Shown here piece by piece: positions 37,055 to 47,499 of a stretch of DNA of 64,000 nucleotides. The notes beneath the pieces are model-generated. The model was not told the DNA's origin. It did not search any database and saw nothing but the letters and a program-made list of their open reading frames with translations. Source of the stretch: Cladorhizidae sp. MBARI D1340-BT2 (lineage: Eukaryota; Porifera; Demospongiae; Poecilosclerida; Cladorhizidae); contig JAQNBH010000011.1 in NCBI GenBank assembly GCA_028752905.1, positions 5,971,625 to 6,035,624 on the forward strand. Direction: 5' to 3'. Each line of letters starts with the position of its first letter. The first letter of the stretch is position 1. The translations under genes were made by a program, and so were the position numbers.

Positions 37055-37895
37055 AACTAGCACTGGCCAGGGCTAGGGTCAGGGCTAGGGTCAGGGCAGT
37101 GTCCAGGGCTAGGGCCAGGGCAGTGTCCAGGCCAGGATAGTGTCCAGGGCTAGGGTTGTGGCAGTGTCCAGGGCTAGGGCAGTGTCCAGGGCTAGGGTCA
37201 TGGCAAGGGCAGTGTCCAGGGCTAGGGCTAGGGCAGTGTCTAGGGCGAGGGCAGTGTCCAGGGCTAGGGCCAGGGCTAGGGCCAGGGTAGTGTCCAGGGC
37301 TAGGGTCAGGTCAGTATCCAGGGCTAGGGTCAGGGCAGTGTCCAGGGCTAGGGTCAGGGCAGTGTCCATGGCTGGGGTCAGGGCAGTGTCCAGGACTAGG
37401 GTCAGGGCAGTGTCCAGGACTAGGGTCAGGGCAGTGTCCAGGACTAGGGTCAGGGCAGTGTCCAGGGCTAGGGTTAGGGTTAGGGCAGTGTCCATGGCTG
37501 GGGTCAGGGCAGTGTCCAGGGCTAGGGTCAGGGCAGTGTCCAGGGCTAGGGTCAGGGCAGTGTCCAGGACTAGGGTTAGGGTTAGGGCAGTGTCCATGGC
37601 TGGGGTCAGGGCAGTGTCCAGGACTAGGATCAGGGTAGTGTTCAGGGCTGGGGTTAGGGCAGTGTCCAGGGCTAGGGTTAGGGCAGTATCCAGGACTAGG
37701 ATCAGGGCAGTGTCCAGGGCTGGGGCAGTGTCCAAGGCTAGGGTTAGGGCAGTGTCCAGGACTAGGGCAATGTCCAGGGCTAGGGTCAGGGCAGTGTCCA
37801 AGGCTAGGGTTAGGGCAGTGTCCAGGGCTAGGGCCAGGGCTGGGCCGGGGTCAGGGCAGTGTCCAGGGCTAGGGTTAGGGCAGTGTCCAGGGCCA
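37055..37895. repeat. 24-bp-class G-rich minisatellite, about 35 copies
   Basis: Units of AGGGCTAGGGTCAGGGCAGT then GTCC, with 18- and 30-base variants. Related in composition to the previous array and probably from the same start. It ends about 100 bases from the donor of the PDZ C exon. Confidence 0.95.
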
Positions 37896-38000
37896 GAGCT
37901 CGAGCAATGTGATGATATAACGCCAGGATTTTGGTAGCCAAAAAAATGAGCGATCAATTCCCCTCCTCTCCCTCATCCCCCCCCATCTTCCTATCCTCAC

Positions 38001-38375
38001 GTCTTGTGTGTGGTGCGCCTCGCTTCCACCCATCACGGTACTCTGTGTACCCCCTTCAAAGAAACCACACCCCTCCTCCTCATCCACATACTCCTCCCCT
38101 TCACTCAGCAAACTCCTCCGGCTCGGCGAGCAAGGATCTCCACTGCTCCTGTCAGACATGACTGGTAAAATGTGGTTGATGCCAATTACCGCCAAGCTAC
38201 TGAGGGGAATGGAGGTCAGCTGGTGGACGGCATATTCTAAAGGCTTGTTTGCGACGTTGATGTGGTTGACGTGCACCAGACGATCTCCAACTCGTAAGCG
38301 AGAGTCCTGGGCAGCGGCCCCACCTTCCACTAGGGAGTGTATGAGGATAACTGTTTCTTCCTCGTTCTGAGGATC
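38001..38375 (-). CDS. MPDZ: Exon: rest of PDZ domain C and linker
   Basis: Acceptor TATGCACACAG, donor CAAGAC|GTGAGG; 125 codons, phase 0-0. It starts DPQNEEETVILIHSLVEGG, continuing the LLDF strand of the previous exon in the way the family reads (LLDY-QDP), then RLRVGDRLVHVNHINVAN, the helix PLEYAVHQLTSIP and the last strand LAVIGINHILPV. After about residue 65 comes an unstructured linker with an acidic run (EGEEYVDEEEG). The acceptor sits inside a TG/CA-rich stretch. Confidence 0.85.
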
Positions 38376-38379
38376 CTGT

Positions 38380-38720
38380 GTGCATAAGTGTGTGTGTGAG
38401 TGTGTGTGTGTGTATCGGTGTGTGTATGAGTGTGCGCATGTGAGTATGTGAGTGAGAGTGTGTGCATGTACATGTTTGTCAGTTTGTGTGTGTGTATGTG
38501 GGGGGGGGGGGGAGAGGTGGGAGGAAGGTGGGAGAAGAGGAGGAGGAGAGGAGAGGGGTGAGTGGTGGAGGAGAGAGGGGAGGGGGGAACAGAGTGCAAG
38601 GAAAATGGGAAGACCAGAAGTTGAGAGGAAGAAAAGAGGGAGGAGGAAGAAAGACAGAAAAAGAAAGAAAAGACAATGAAGACAAAGACATAGTAGGAGA
38701 GAAAGTAACTAATAGCACAC
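38380..38720. repeat. TG repeat and purine-rich tract
   Basis: TG-rich 38385-38500, a run of 12 G near 38502-38513, then a purine-only-rich (GA) stretch to about 38700 and a short CA run. Confidence 0.9.
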
Positions 38721-39004
38721 ACACACACATTCACCCCACAAGCATTCACACCACACACACACTCCACATAACACACTACAAGTTATATTTAGTACAGCAG
38801 TAGGCAACATACTGAACATGTAGTAGTGCTACACTTCCACCTACTATCACAAAGGTCTAAAAATAGTACCTATATATAGTGTCTTATACTACATCACATG
38901 ATCTGTGGCTAATTTGATTGGTTAATAACTATAGGTTTCCTACACTTTTAACCGCATGTAGTTTAGCACATGCGCATTGTAGTATAAGTAAGATAGCCTA
39001 TACT

Positions 39005-39118
39005 CCACTCGCGGGTTATGCACCAGTGTAACCTACTCGTTTGCGGTTACATCCCGAGGCTTCGCCTCGGGGTAACCGCAAACTCGGACGTTACATAGAC
39101 GCATAACCGACTCTTAGG
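39005..39118. repeat. Foldback element, nested palindrome
   Basis: Arms GTTTGCGGTTAC / GTAACCGCAAAC flank a GC-rich centre CCGAGGCTTCGCCTCGG. Outside these lie GGGTTATGC and GCATAACC, and GTGTAAC/GTTACA. The whole of about 110 bases can fold on itself. The remainder of 38720-39640 is unique with no gene seen. Confidence 0.75.
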
Positions 39119-39644
39119 ATATCCTATACATGTTAGTCATGTGCACGCCTCGGGCAATAGTTACACCTCAAGTGCTACTTTTAGCCAGCACTGCAGCAAG
39201 CTGAGGTGTTGATCAATGCAAGCTCGCAAGCTAAGGTGACAATTTGTAAAGCTACTGTTGGTTCTAGCCTCTTTGTTTTAAGAGTTCATCACGACCATTG
39301 CCTCCTCCTGCTCAAAATCTGTGTTTTTTCCACTTCTGGTGACTATACAAACCTGTGGATGAGATGTCCATACCTAGCACTCTCAATGCTCTGCTTTACA
39401 ACAGTCCATTCTCCATCCCTTCCACTAGTAGTCTCTTTTTAGACATTTTTTCTAACTTTTTTCATCTATTTTACATAAATTTAGCTCATCTTATTGTTTT
39501 GCTATTAGAGTCGCTGTGGTAGAGGGAGGAACTAAGCAAATGATATTATATTGCTGCTGGTACAACTAACAAACAAGATAGTGTAGAAGGGCTGTGCTGT
39601 CAGAGGCTGTTGTGTTCCTGGTTGGTAGAAGCTGCACACATACA

Positions 39645-42600
39645 GTACACTGGGTCCGCATAAGGCACTGCTTGTTAAGCTCATGCTCACTGCTTGTAAA
39701 TTCCTGCTCACTGCTTGCAAGCTCCAGCTCACTGCTTATAAATTCCTGCTCACTGCTTGTAAGCTCCCGCTCACTGCTTGTAAGCTCCTGCTCACTGCTT
39801 GTTAAGCTCCTGCTCACTGCTTGCAAGCTCCAGCTCACTGCTTGTTAAGCTCCTGCTCACTGCTTGCTAAGCTCCTGCTCACTGCTTGTAAGCTCCAGAT
39901 CACTGCTTGCTAAGCTCCTGCTCACTGCTTGTAAGCTCCCTCACTGCTTGTAAGCTCCTGCTCACTGCTTGTTAAGCTCCTGCTCACTGCTTGTAAGCTC
40001 CTGCTCACTGCTTGTTAAGCTCCTGCTCACTGCTTGTAAGCTCCCTCACTGCTTGCTAAGCTCCTGCTCACTGCTTGTAAGCTCCTGCTCACTGCTTGTT
40101 AAGCTCCTGCTCACTGCTTGTAAGCTCCCTCACTGCTTGTAAGCTCCAGATCACTGCTTGTAAGCTCCTGCTCACTGCTTGTTAAGCTCCTGCTCACTGC
40201 TTGTAAGCTCCTGCTCACTGCTTGCTAAGCTCCAGATCACTGCTTGCTAAGCTCCTGCTCACTGCTTGTAAGCTCCTGCTCACTGCTTGTAAGCTCCCTC
40301 ACTGCTTGTAAGCTCCAGATCACTGCTTGTAAGCTCCTGCTCACTGCTTGTTAAGCTCCTGCTCACTGCTTGTAAGCTCCTGCTCACTGCTTGCTAAGCT
40401 CCTGCTCACTGCTTGCTAAGCTCCTGCTCACTGCTTGTAAGCTCCCGCTCACTGCTTGTTAAGCTCCTGCTCACTGCTTGGAAGCTCCTGCTCACTGCTT
40501 GTAAGCTCCTGCTCACTGCTTGTAAGCTGCTGCTCACTGCTTGTAAGCTCCCGCTCACTGCTTGTTAAGCTCCTGCTCACTGCTGTAAGCTCCCGCTCAC
40601 TGCTTGTTAAGCTCCTGCTCACTGCTTGTAAGCTGCTGCTCACTGCTTGTAAGCACCCGCTCACTGCTTGTAAGCTCCTGCTCACTGCTTGTAAGCTCCA
40701 GATCACTGCTTGCTAAGCTCCTGCTCACTGCTTGTAAGCTCCCTCACTGCTTGTAAGCTCCAGATCACTGCTTGTAAGCTCCTGCTCACTGCTTGTTAAG
40801 CTCCTGCTCACTGCTTGTAAGCTCCCTCACTGCTTGTAAGCTCCAGATCACTGCTTGTAAGCTCCTGCTCACTGCTTGTTAAGCTCCTGCTCACTGCTTG
40901 TAAGCTCCTGCTCACTGCTTGCTAAGCTCCAGATCACTGCTTGCTAAGCTCCTGCTCACTGCTTGTAAGCTCCCTCACTGCTTGTAAGCTCCAGATCACT
41001 GCTTGTAAGCTCCTGCTCACTGCTTGTTAAGCTCCTGCTCACTGCTTGTAAGCTCCTGCTCACTGCTTGTTAAGCTCCTGCTCACTGCTTGTAAGCTCCC
41101 GCTCACTGCTTGTAAGCTCCTGCTCACTGCTTGTTAAGCTCCTGCTCACTGCTTGCTAAGCTCCTGCTCACTGCTTGTAAGCTGCTGCTCACTGCTTGTA
41201 AGCTGCTGCTCACTGCTTGCTAAGCTCCCTCACTGCTTGTAAGCTCCTCCTCACTGCTTGCTAAGCTCCTGCTCACTGCTTGGAAGCTCCTGCTCACTGC
41301 TTATGAATTCCTGCTCACTGCTTGCTAAGCTCCTGCTCACTGCTTGGAAGCTCCTGCTCACTGCTTGTAAGTTTCTGCTCACTGCTTGTAAGCTCCCTCA
41401 CTGCTTGTAAGCTCCCTCACTGCTTGTAAGCTCCCGCTCACTGCTTGTAAGCTCCCTCACTGCTTGTAAGCTCCTGCTCACTGCTTGTAAGCTCCTGCTC
41501 ACTGCTTGCTAAGCTCCAGATCACTGCTTGCTAAGCTCCTGCTCACTGCTTGCTAAGCTCCTGCTCACTGCTTGTAAGCTCCCGCTCACTGCTTGTTAAG
41601 CTCCTGCTCACTGCTTGGAAGCTCCTGCTCACTGCTTGTAAGCTCCTGCTCACTGCTTGTAAGCTGCTGCTCACTGCTTGTAAGCTCCCGCTCACTGCTT
41701 GTTAAGCTCCTGCTCACTGCTGTAAGCTCCCGCTCACTGCTTGTTAAGCTCCTGCTCACTGCTTGTAAGCTGCTGCTCACTGCTTGTAAGCACCCGCTCA
41801 CTGCTTGTAAGCTCCTGCTCACTGCTTGTAAGCTCCAGATCACTGCTTGCTAAGCTCCTGCTCACTGCTTGTAAGCTCCCTCACTGCTTGTAAGCTCCAG
41901 ATCACTGCTTGTAAGCTCCTGCTCACTGCTTGTTAAGCTCCTGCTCACTGCTTGTAAGCTCCTGCTCACTGCTTGTTAAGCTCCTGCTCACTGCTTGTAA
42001 GCTCCCGCTCACTGCTTGTTAAGCTCCTGCTCACTGCTTGTAAGCTCCTGCTCACTGCTTGCTAAGCTCCTGCTCACTGCTTGTTAAGCTCCTGCTCACT
42101 GCTTGCTAAGCTCCTGCTCACTGCTTGTAAGCTGCTGCTCACTGCTTGTAAGCTGCTGCTCACTGCTTGCTAAGCTCCCTCACTGCTTGTAAGCTCCTCC
42201 TCACTGCTTGCTAAGCTCCTGCTCACTGCTTGGAAGCTCCTGCTCACTGCTTATGAATTCCTGCTCACTGCTTGCTAAGCTCCTGCTCACTGCTTGTAAG
42301 CTCCTGCTCACTGCTTGTAAGTTTCTGCTCACTGCTTGTAAGCTCCCTCACTGCTTGTAAGCTCCCTCACTGCTTGTAAGCTCCCGCTCACTGCTTGTAA
42401 GCTCCCTCACTGCTTGTAAGCTCCTGCTCACTGCTTGTTAAGCTCCTGCTCACTGCTTGTAAGCTCCCTCACTGCTTGTAAGCTGCTGCTCACTGCTTGT
42501 AAGCTCCCTCACTGCTTGCTAAGCTCCTGCTCACTGCTTATAAATTCCTGCTCACTGCTTGGAAGCTCCTGCTCACTGCTTGTAAGTTCCTGCTCACTGC

Positions 42601-43830
42601 TTGCTAAGCTCCTGCTCACTGCTTGTAAGCTTCTGCTCACTGCTTGTAAGCTCCCTCACTGCTTGTAAGCTCCCTCACTGCTTGTAAGCTCCCGCTCACT
42701 GCTTGTAAGCTCCCTCACTGCTTGTAAGCTCCTGCTCACTGCTTGTTAAGCTCCTGCTCACTGCTTGTAAGCTCCCTCACTGCTTGTAAGCTGCTGCTCA
42801 CTGCTTGTAAGCTCCCTCACTGCTTGTAAGCTCCTGCTCACTGCTTGTTAAGCTCCTGCTCACTGCTTGTAAGCTCCTGCTCACTGCTTGTAAGCTCCCT
42901 CACTGCTTGTAAGCTCCTGCTCACTGCTTGTAAGCTCCTGCTCACTGCTTGTAAGCTGCTGCTCACTGCTTGTAAGCTCCTGCTCACTGCTTGTAAGCTC
43001 CTGCTCACTGCTTGTAAGCTCCCTCACTGCTTGTAAGCTCCTGCTCACTGCTTGTTAAGCTTCTGCTCACTGCCTGTTAATCTCCTGCTCACTGCTTGCT
43101 AAGCTCCCTCACTGCTTGTAAGCTCCTGCTCACTGCTTGTAAGCTCCTGCTCACTGCTTGTTAAGCTCCCTCACTGCTTGTAAGCTACAGCTCACTGCTT
43201 GTTAAGCTCCTGCTCACTGCTTGTAAGCTCCTGCTCACTGCTTGTAAGCTCCTGCTCACTGCTTGTAAGCTGCTGCTCACTGCTTGTAAATTTCTGCTCA
43301 CTGCTTGTTAAGTTCCTGCTCACTGCTTGCTAAGCTCCTGCTCACTGCTTGTAAGCTCCTGCTCACTGCTTGTTAAGCTGCTGCTCACTGCTTGCTAAGC
43401 TCCCTCACTGCTTGTAAGCTACAGCTCACTGCTTGTAAGCTCCTGCTCACTGCTTGTAAGCTCCTGCTCACTGCTTGTAAGCTCCTGCTCACTGCTTGTA
43501 AGCTCCTGCTCACTGCTTGTAAGCTGCTGCTCACTGCTTGTAAGCTCCTGCTCACTGCTTATAAGCTGCTGCTCACTGCTTGCCAAGCTCCCTCACTGCT
43601 TGTAAGCTGCTGCTCACTGCTTGCTAAGCTCCCTCACTGCTTGTAAGCTCCTGCTCACTGCTTGTAAGCTCCTGCTCACTGCTTGTTAAGCTCATGCTCA
43701 CTGCTTGTAAGCTCCCTCACTGCTTGTAAGCTCCTGCTCACTGCTTGTAAGCTCCTGCTCACTGCTTGTAAGCTCGTGCTCACTGCTTGCTAAGCTCCCT
43801 CACTGCTTGTAAGCTCCTGCTTAGGGTGTT
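39645..43830. repeat. 21-bp minisatellite, about 200 copies, higher-order blocks
   Basis: Period about 21; unit CTCCTGCTCACTGCTTGTAA plus G, with shorter CTCCCTCACTGC units and GCTAAG/GTTAAG variants. A block at about 40440-40710 is repeated apparently unchanged at 41577-41847 (shift 1137). Another block marked by TTATGAATTC recurs at 41301 and 42251 (shift 950). Confidence 0.97.
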
Positions 43831-44285
43831 TTAATTAAGTACCCATTGTCTTGTGCTGACTGATGCTATAAGTGCCCAGCCTAAAAAAAACCCAGCTTTT
43901 AGGGTTAAGAAAGTAGAACTCAGATTAATGGAAATGTCCATTAGTGGCAAATTCTCTGACTGGAGGCCCACACATTATAGTAATAAACTAGACATAAATA
44001 AAAGCACTGATAATTTGAATCCTCCATAAGTGAAAGTTTTCCTTCTCTTATTATACTTCCCTTATTAATAAGGCATTTCTCCTGACATAAGTGATATTAA
44101 AAATTAAGAAAATGTGCACGTTTATCACCCAATGGGTTATAATATCAACACCAATCCTCTCACTTTAATTAAGGCTATTATTAATCTCTGTACTGTCATC
44201 CCTGTCTGTATGATATTACACACCACCTCCAGCTGGAGGAGAGATGTGATTTCCATTCATCTCCAACTTCCACTCATAAAGCATG
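43830..44285. other. Unique intron spacer, no gene seen
   Basis: A/T-rich unique sequence between two arrays. A short plus-strand open frame (44114-44302) has no recognisable motif. Confidence 0.5.
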
Positions 44286-44908
44286 CAATATTAGTAGTCT
44301 AGATACATGCAGTATTAGTAGTCTAGATGCATGCAGTATTAGTAGTCTAGATACATGCAATATTATTAGAAGTCTAGATATATGAAGTCTAGACACATGC
44401 AACATTAGAAGTCTCAAATTATGCAGTATAGAAGTCTCAAGCATGCAGTATTAGAAGTCTAGATACATGCAATATTAGTAGTCTAGATACATGCAGTATT
44501 AGAAGTCTAGATACATGCAATATTAGAAGTCTAGAGTCATGAGGTATTAGAAATCTAATATTAGAAGTCTAGAGTCATGAGGTATTAGAAGTCTAGATAC
44601 ATGCAATATTAGAAGTCTAGAGTCATGCAGTATACGAAGTCTAGACACATGCAATATTAGAAATCTAGAGTCATGCAGTATTAGAAATCTAGAGTCATGC
44701 AGTATTAGAAGTTAAGTATTAGACATCTCAAAGTGCAGTATAGAAGTCTCAAGCATGCAGTATTAGAAGTCTAAAATCATAGAAGTCCAAAGTCATGCAG
44801 TATTAGACATCTTAAATCATGCAGTATCAGAGGTCTCAAATCATGCAGTATCAGGTCTCAAATCGTGCAGTATAGAAGTCTCAAATTATGGAGTATTAGA
44901 AGTCTCAC
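44285..44908. repeat. Diverged 22-24-bp repeat reaching the PDZ C donor
   Basis: Units of the type CATGCAGTATTAGAAGTCTA with GATA or CAAA variants, well diverged. The last unit at 44890-44908 contains the donor itself (minus strand GTGAGACTTCTAATAC). Confidence 0.85.
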
Positions 44909-45280
44909 AGCAAAGTCCAAGAGGCTGAAGCCAAGCCCTTTCTCTCCTTTTACAAGCTCTATTTCTGATAGGTCTGATTCCCATGAGGTGGATCCAGGAA
45001 CAGGGGACAGTGTGCCGGCACTGGAATATAAATCTTGGTGATGCTCGGATCTGGGACTTGCCATGTCCAGGTGGCTTTCAGTGAAGTCCAAATCAGAGTT
45101 GGGACTGAGGTAAGTCGTGTAGTCAAACGGAAGCCACATGGTCTGAGTCTTGCAGCCGGAGCCTTCCTCTTCCTCTTCTTCCTGCGCTTGTCGTTGCTGC
45201 CTCTCCTTCAGTTCGTTCTCCTGCTGGATCAATTCCTCTTCTTGTTCTCTGATGTGACGTTCAAACTCTTCGCGTCTTTT
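44909..45280 (-). CDS. MPDZ: Exon: coiled coil, acidic linker and start of PDZ domain C
   Basis: Acceptor CCAAATGCAG, donor TTTGCT|GTGAGA; 124 codons, phase 0-0. The first 45 residues are Glu/Arg/Gln-rich (KRREEFERHIREQEEEL and on) and continue a coiled coil, ending in a poly-Glu run. A Ser-rich linker follows, then SEIELVKGEKGLGFSLLDF, the first strand and carboxylate-binding loop (GLGF) of PDZ C. This block is close to the IELVKGPGKGLGFSILDY-type PDZ of PATJ and MPDZ. A coiled coil between PDZ domains is not a standard feature of vertebrate MPDZ, so it may be lineage-specific. Confidence 0.85.
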
Positions 45281-45421
45281 CTGCATTTGGATGGGAAGAG
45301 ACACACTTATAAAATTAAGAAGCGTATGCTTTATGTAGCAGAGACGATGTAAAACTGAAGTGTACATTCATCTCAAAGCTTGCTGCTTTTTTTGGCTTCA
45401 TTTTCTTAGCATTCTACTCAC

Positions 45422-46039
45422 CTCAAATTTTTCCTTCAGCCTCCTTCTCTCCTCTTCGTGTCTCTCCCGCCAAGACTGCCTCTCAAAACGCCGCGAAAAG
45501 TCATCCACCAGGTAGTCTAAAACTGGTAAAGGATGTGCAACACCTTGAAGAGGAACTAAGTGGTCCTCCTGAGGGGTTGGCACTTCGTCAGAATCATTGC
45601 TAAGGGTCATCGTCAAATCTGGACTTCCGTCAGCGATGTCTAGACTATTGTCAACAATCGTGGCCTCGTTGTTTGCATCTGCAGTCACATGATCTGCCAC
45701 ACCCACTCCCAGATCCGGACAAGAGGAAGTGGAAGACCTTGTAGAACGACAGATGATGAATCTGACCAAATTGGGTGTGTCTTGTACAACAGAAATAGCC
45801 TCCGAGTGCTTCAATCCCCTCAGGACAGATTCATTGACCTGTAAGATCTCGTCTCCAAGTCTCAGGACACCTCTCACCCCCACCGCTCCTTCGGGGTCGA
45901 TGTAAACGATCGTGTGATGGGGGCAATCGGGATGCTGGTTCTCATCCAAATCTGCCGTGGTCTCCATGCGGATTCCGAGGCTTTTCTGCGACTGATGGTT
46001 CTGATGTTGTCCATGGAGAGCCCTCTGCACCACATCGAC
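45422..46039 (-). CDS. MPDZ: Exon: PDZ domain B, linker and start of coiled coil
   Basis: Acceptor CGCCTCTCCAG, donor TTTGAG|GTGAGT; 206 codons, phase 0 at both ends. Residues 1 to about 100 form a PDZ domain: loop SLGIRM, then the strand TIVYIDPEGAVG, then GVLRLGDEILQVNESVLRG and the helix HSEAISVVQD, ending VRFIICRS. The EG-VG-G-L-GDE-L-VN pattern matches MPDZ PDZ3. Between the loop and the next strand there is a longer than usual insert rich in His and Asp. Residues about 105-165 are an acidic Ser-rich linker. The last 35 residues are highly charged (Arg/Glu) and start a coiled coil that continues in the next exon. Confidence 0.85.
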
Positions 46040-46254
46040 CTGGAGAGGCGAGGGAGAAGGGAAGAGGGAAAAACGAAGAAGGAAGGGATAGATGGGAACA
46101 GCAGAGAGATGGGAAGTTGGGGGGATGGGGGAGGCGGAGCATAAAACATCATCACCATAGTGATAAAATACTAACCCCATTTTTGCTTAATTTTTTTTTA
46201 CATCAAGCCCTAAGAAACACCGATGGCTGAAATTAACACATTTCCATTCCTCAC

Positions 46255-46544
46255 CTTGACCTCGTACTCTGAACCCATCACTCCCTCCCACTTCCTCATG
46301 AGCAGTTGCTCTGCACTCGAGTCCATTGAAATCTCAGTTTCCTTCTCGTGGCTCTGTGATGTGTGTCCACTCGTCGTGGACACAGTGGGTGAGGATTTGG
46401 GGTGCAGTTTGGGAGAGAGGTTGTTAGAGAGGCTCTGTGGAGGAAGGGCACAGATACCGTTCTCTCGGCTGCCGCTGGTTGTGCTGGTATTGATCATGTG
46501 AGAGTCATGTGAGTCAGTGGCTACGGACCTGGAGCTAGAAAGAT
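46255..46544 (-). CDS. MPDZ: Exon: Ser/Thr-rich linker between PDZ A and PDZ B
   Basis: Acceptor TTTGTTGTAG, donor GTCAAG|GTGAGG. The first two bases complete a GAT codon with the previous exon. About 96 residues, rich in Ser and Thr, predicted unstructured, ending LLMRKWEGVMGSEYEVK. The last part looks like the short block ending in a KW..MG..YE pattern that precedes PDZ3 in MPDZ-type proteins (from memory). The final EYEVK is the first strand of PDZ B. Confidence 0.75.
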
Positions 46545-46797
46545 CTACAACAAACAAACAAGAATTATGACAAGAACAACATCAATGCACTGAAGAGAGA
46601 TAAGCTGTTCTCTCTCTCTCTTTTATTATTTATCATATATTTTTTTTATGAGGGGGGAAGGGGTTAAGTGCTCTTGGTAAAGCTAGTGCTAATAAGCTAG
46701 TGCTAATACAATAGATAACCCAAACAACCAAACACTCTCTTTTAATAAAGAGAATAAAAATTAAAAAACATTGTCATGACAACCGCTAAGAGATCAC

Positions 46798-47013
46798 CTC
46801 TACTGAGTGTGTGCAGCTTCCTCTGATGCCGGCTCAGCAGCAATCTGATGGAGTCGCCGCTATTTCTGAGGATGGAGGCGGCTACCATGTTTTCAATCCC
46901 TCGCAGTGAGATGTTGTTCACCTGCAGCACCCTGTCTCCCTTCTTGACCCTTCCATCCCTTGCTGCTGGTCCGTGAGGGGTCAGCTGAGAGATGTAGATC
47001 CCATTCAACCACT
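46798..47013 (-). CDS. MPDZ: Exon: second half of PDZ domain A
   Basis: The exon starts after a TTATTAG acceptor and ends at AGAG|GTGATC, phase 1. It encodes 71 full codons beginning WLNGIYISQL, then GRVKKGDRVLQVNNISLRG and SILRNSGDSIRLLLSR, which are strands beta-3 to beta-6 and helix alpha-2 of a PDZ domain. The carboxylate-binding GLGF loop must be on the previous exon, which is not in the window. In MPDZ/PATJ this type of domain (ending NSVRMLVAR-like) is PDZ2 or PDZ3. The acceptor lies directly beside a long AAT microsatellite. Confidence 0.8.
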
Positions 47014-47017
47014 CTAA

Positions 47018-47275
<258 letters not shown>

Positions 47276-47499
47276 CTAGAAAATACCTGCAGAAATGAGA
47301 TATATTTTGTGTTGTGTTTGAATACTATTCATCTGTTACCTAATCATCTATTAGGTGATAGGATTAGAAAGTGTTGGCAGATCAAATTCCCTCAAGAGGG
47401 TCATTCCATAGATAATCTACCATTGTGCTATAGTTGCTTCTTAGCTATTAGTACCGTAATGGAAATATGCCAGAAGTGGTCACATGGGCATAAACAAAC

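Noticed and set aside
35429..37063. 544-codon LCPGPNLS-type repeat protein
   Set aside because: By-product of the 24-bp G-rich array in an intron of the PDZ gene.
35205..37895. True telomere or chromosome end
   Set aside because: Units are 24 bases and not regular TTAGGG, and coding exons lie on both sides.
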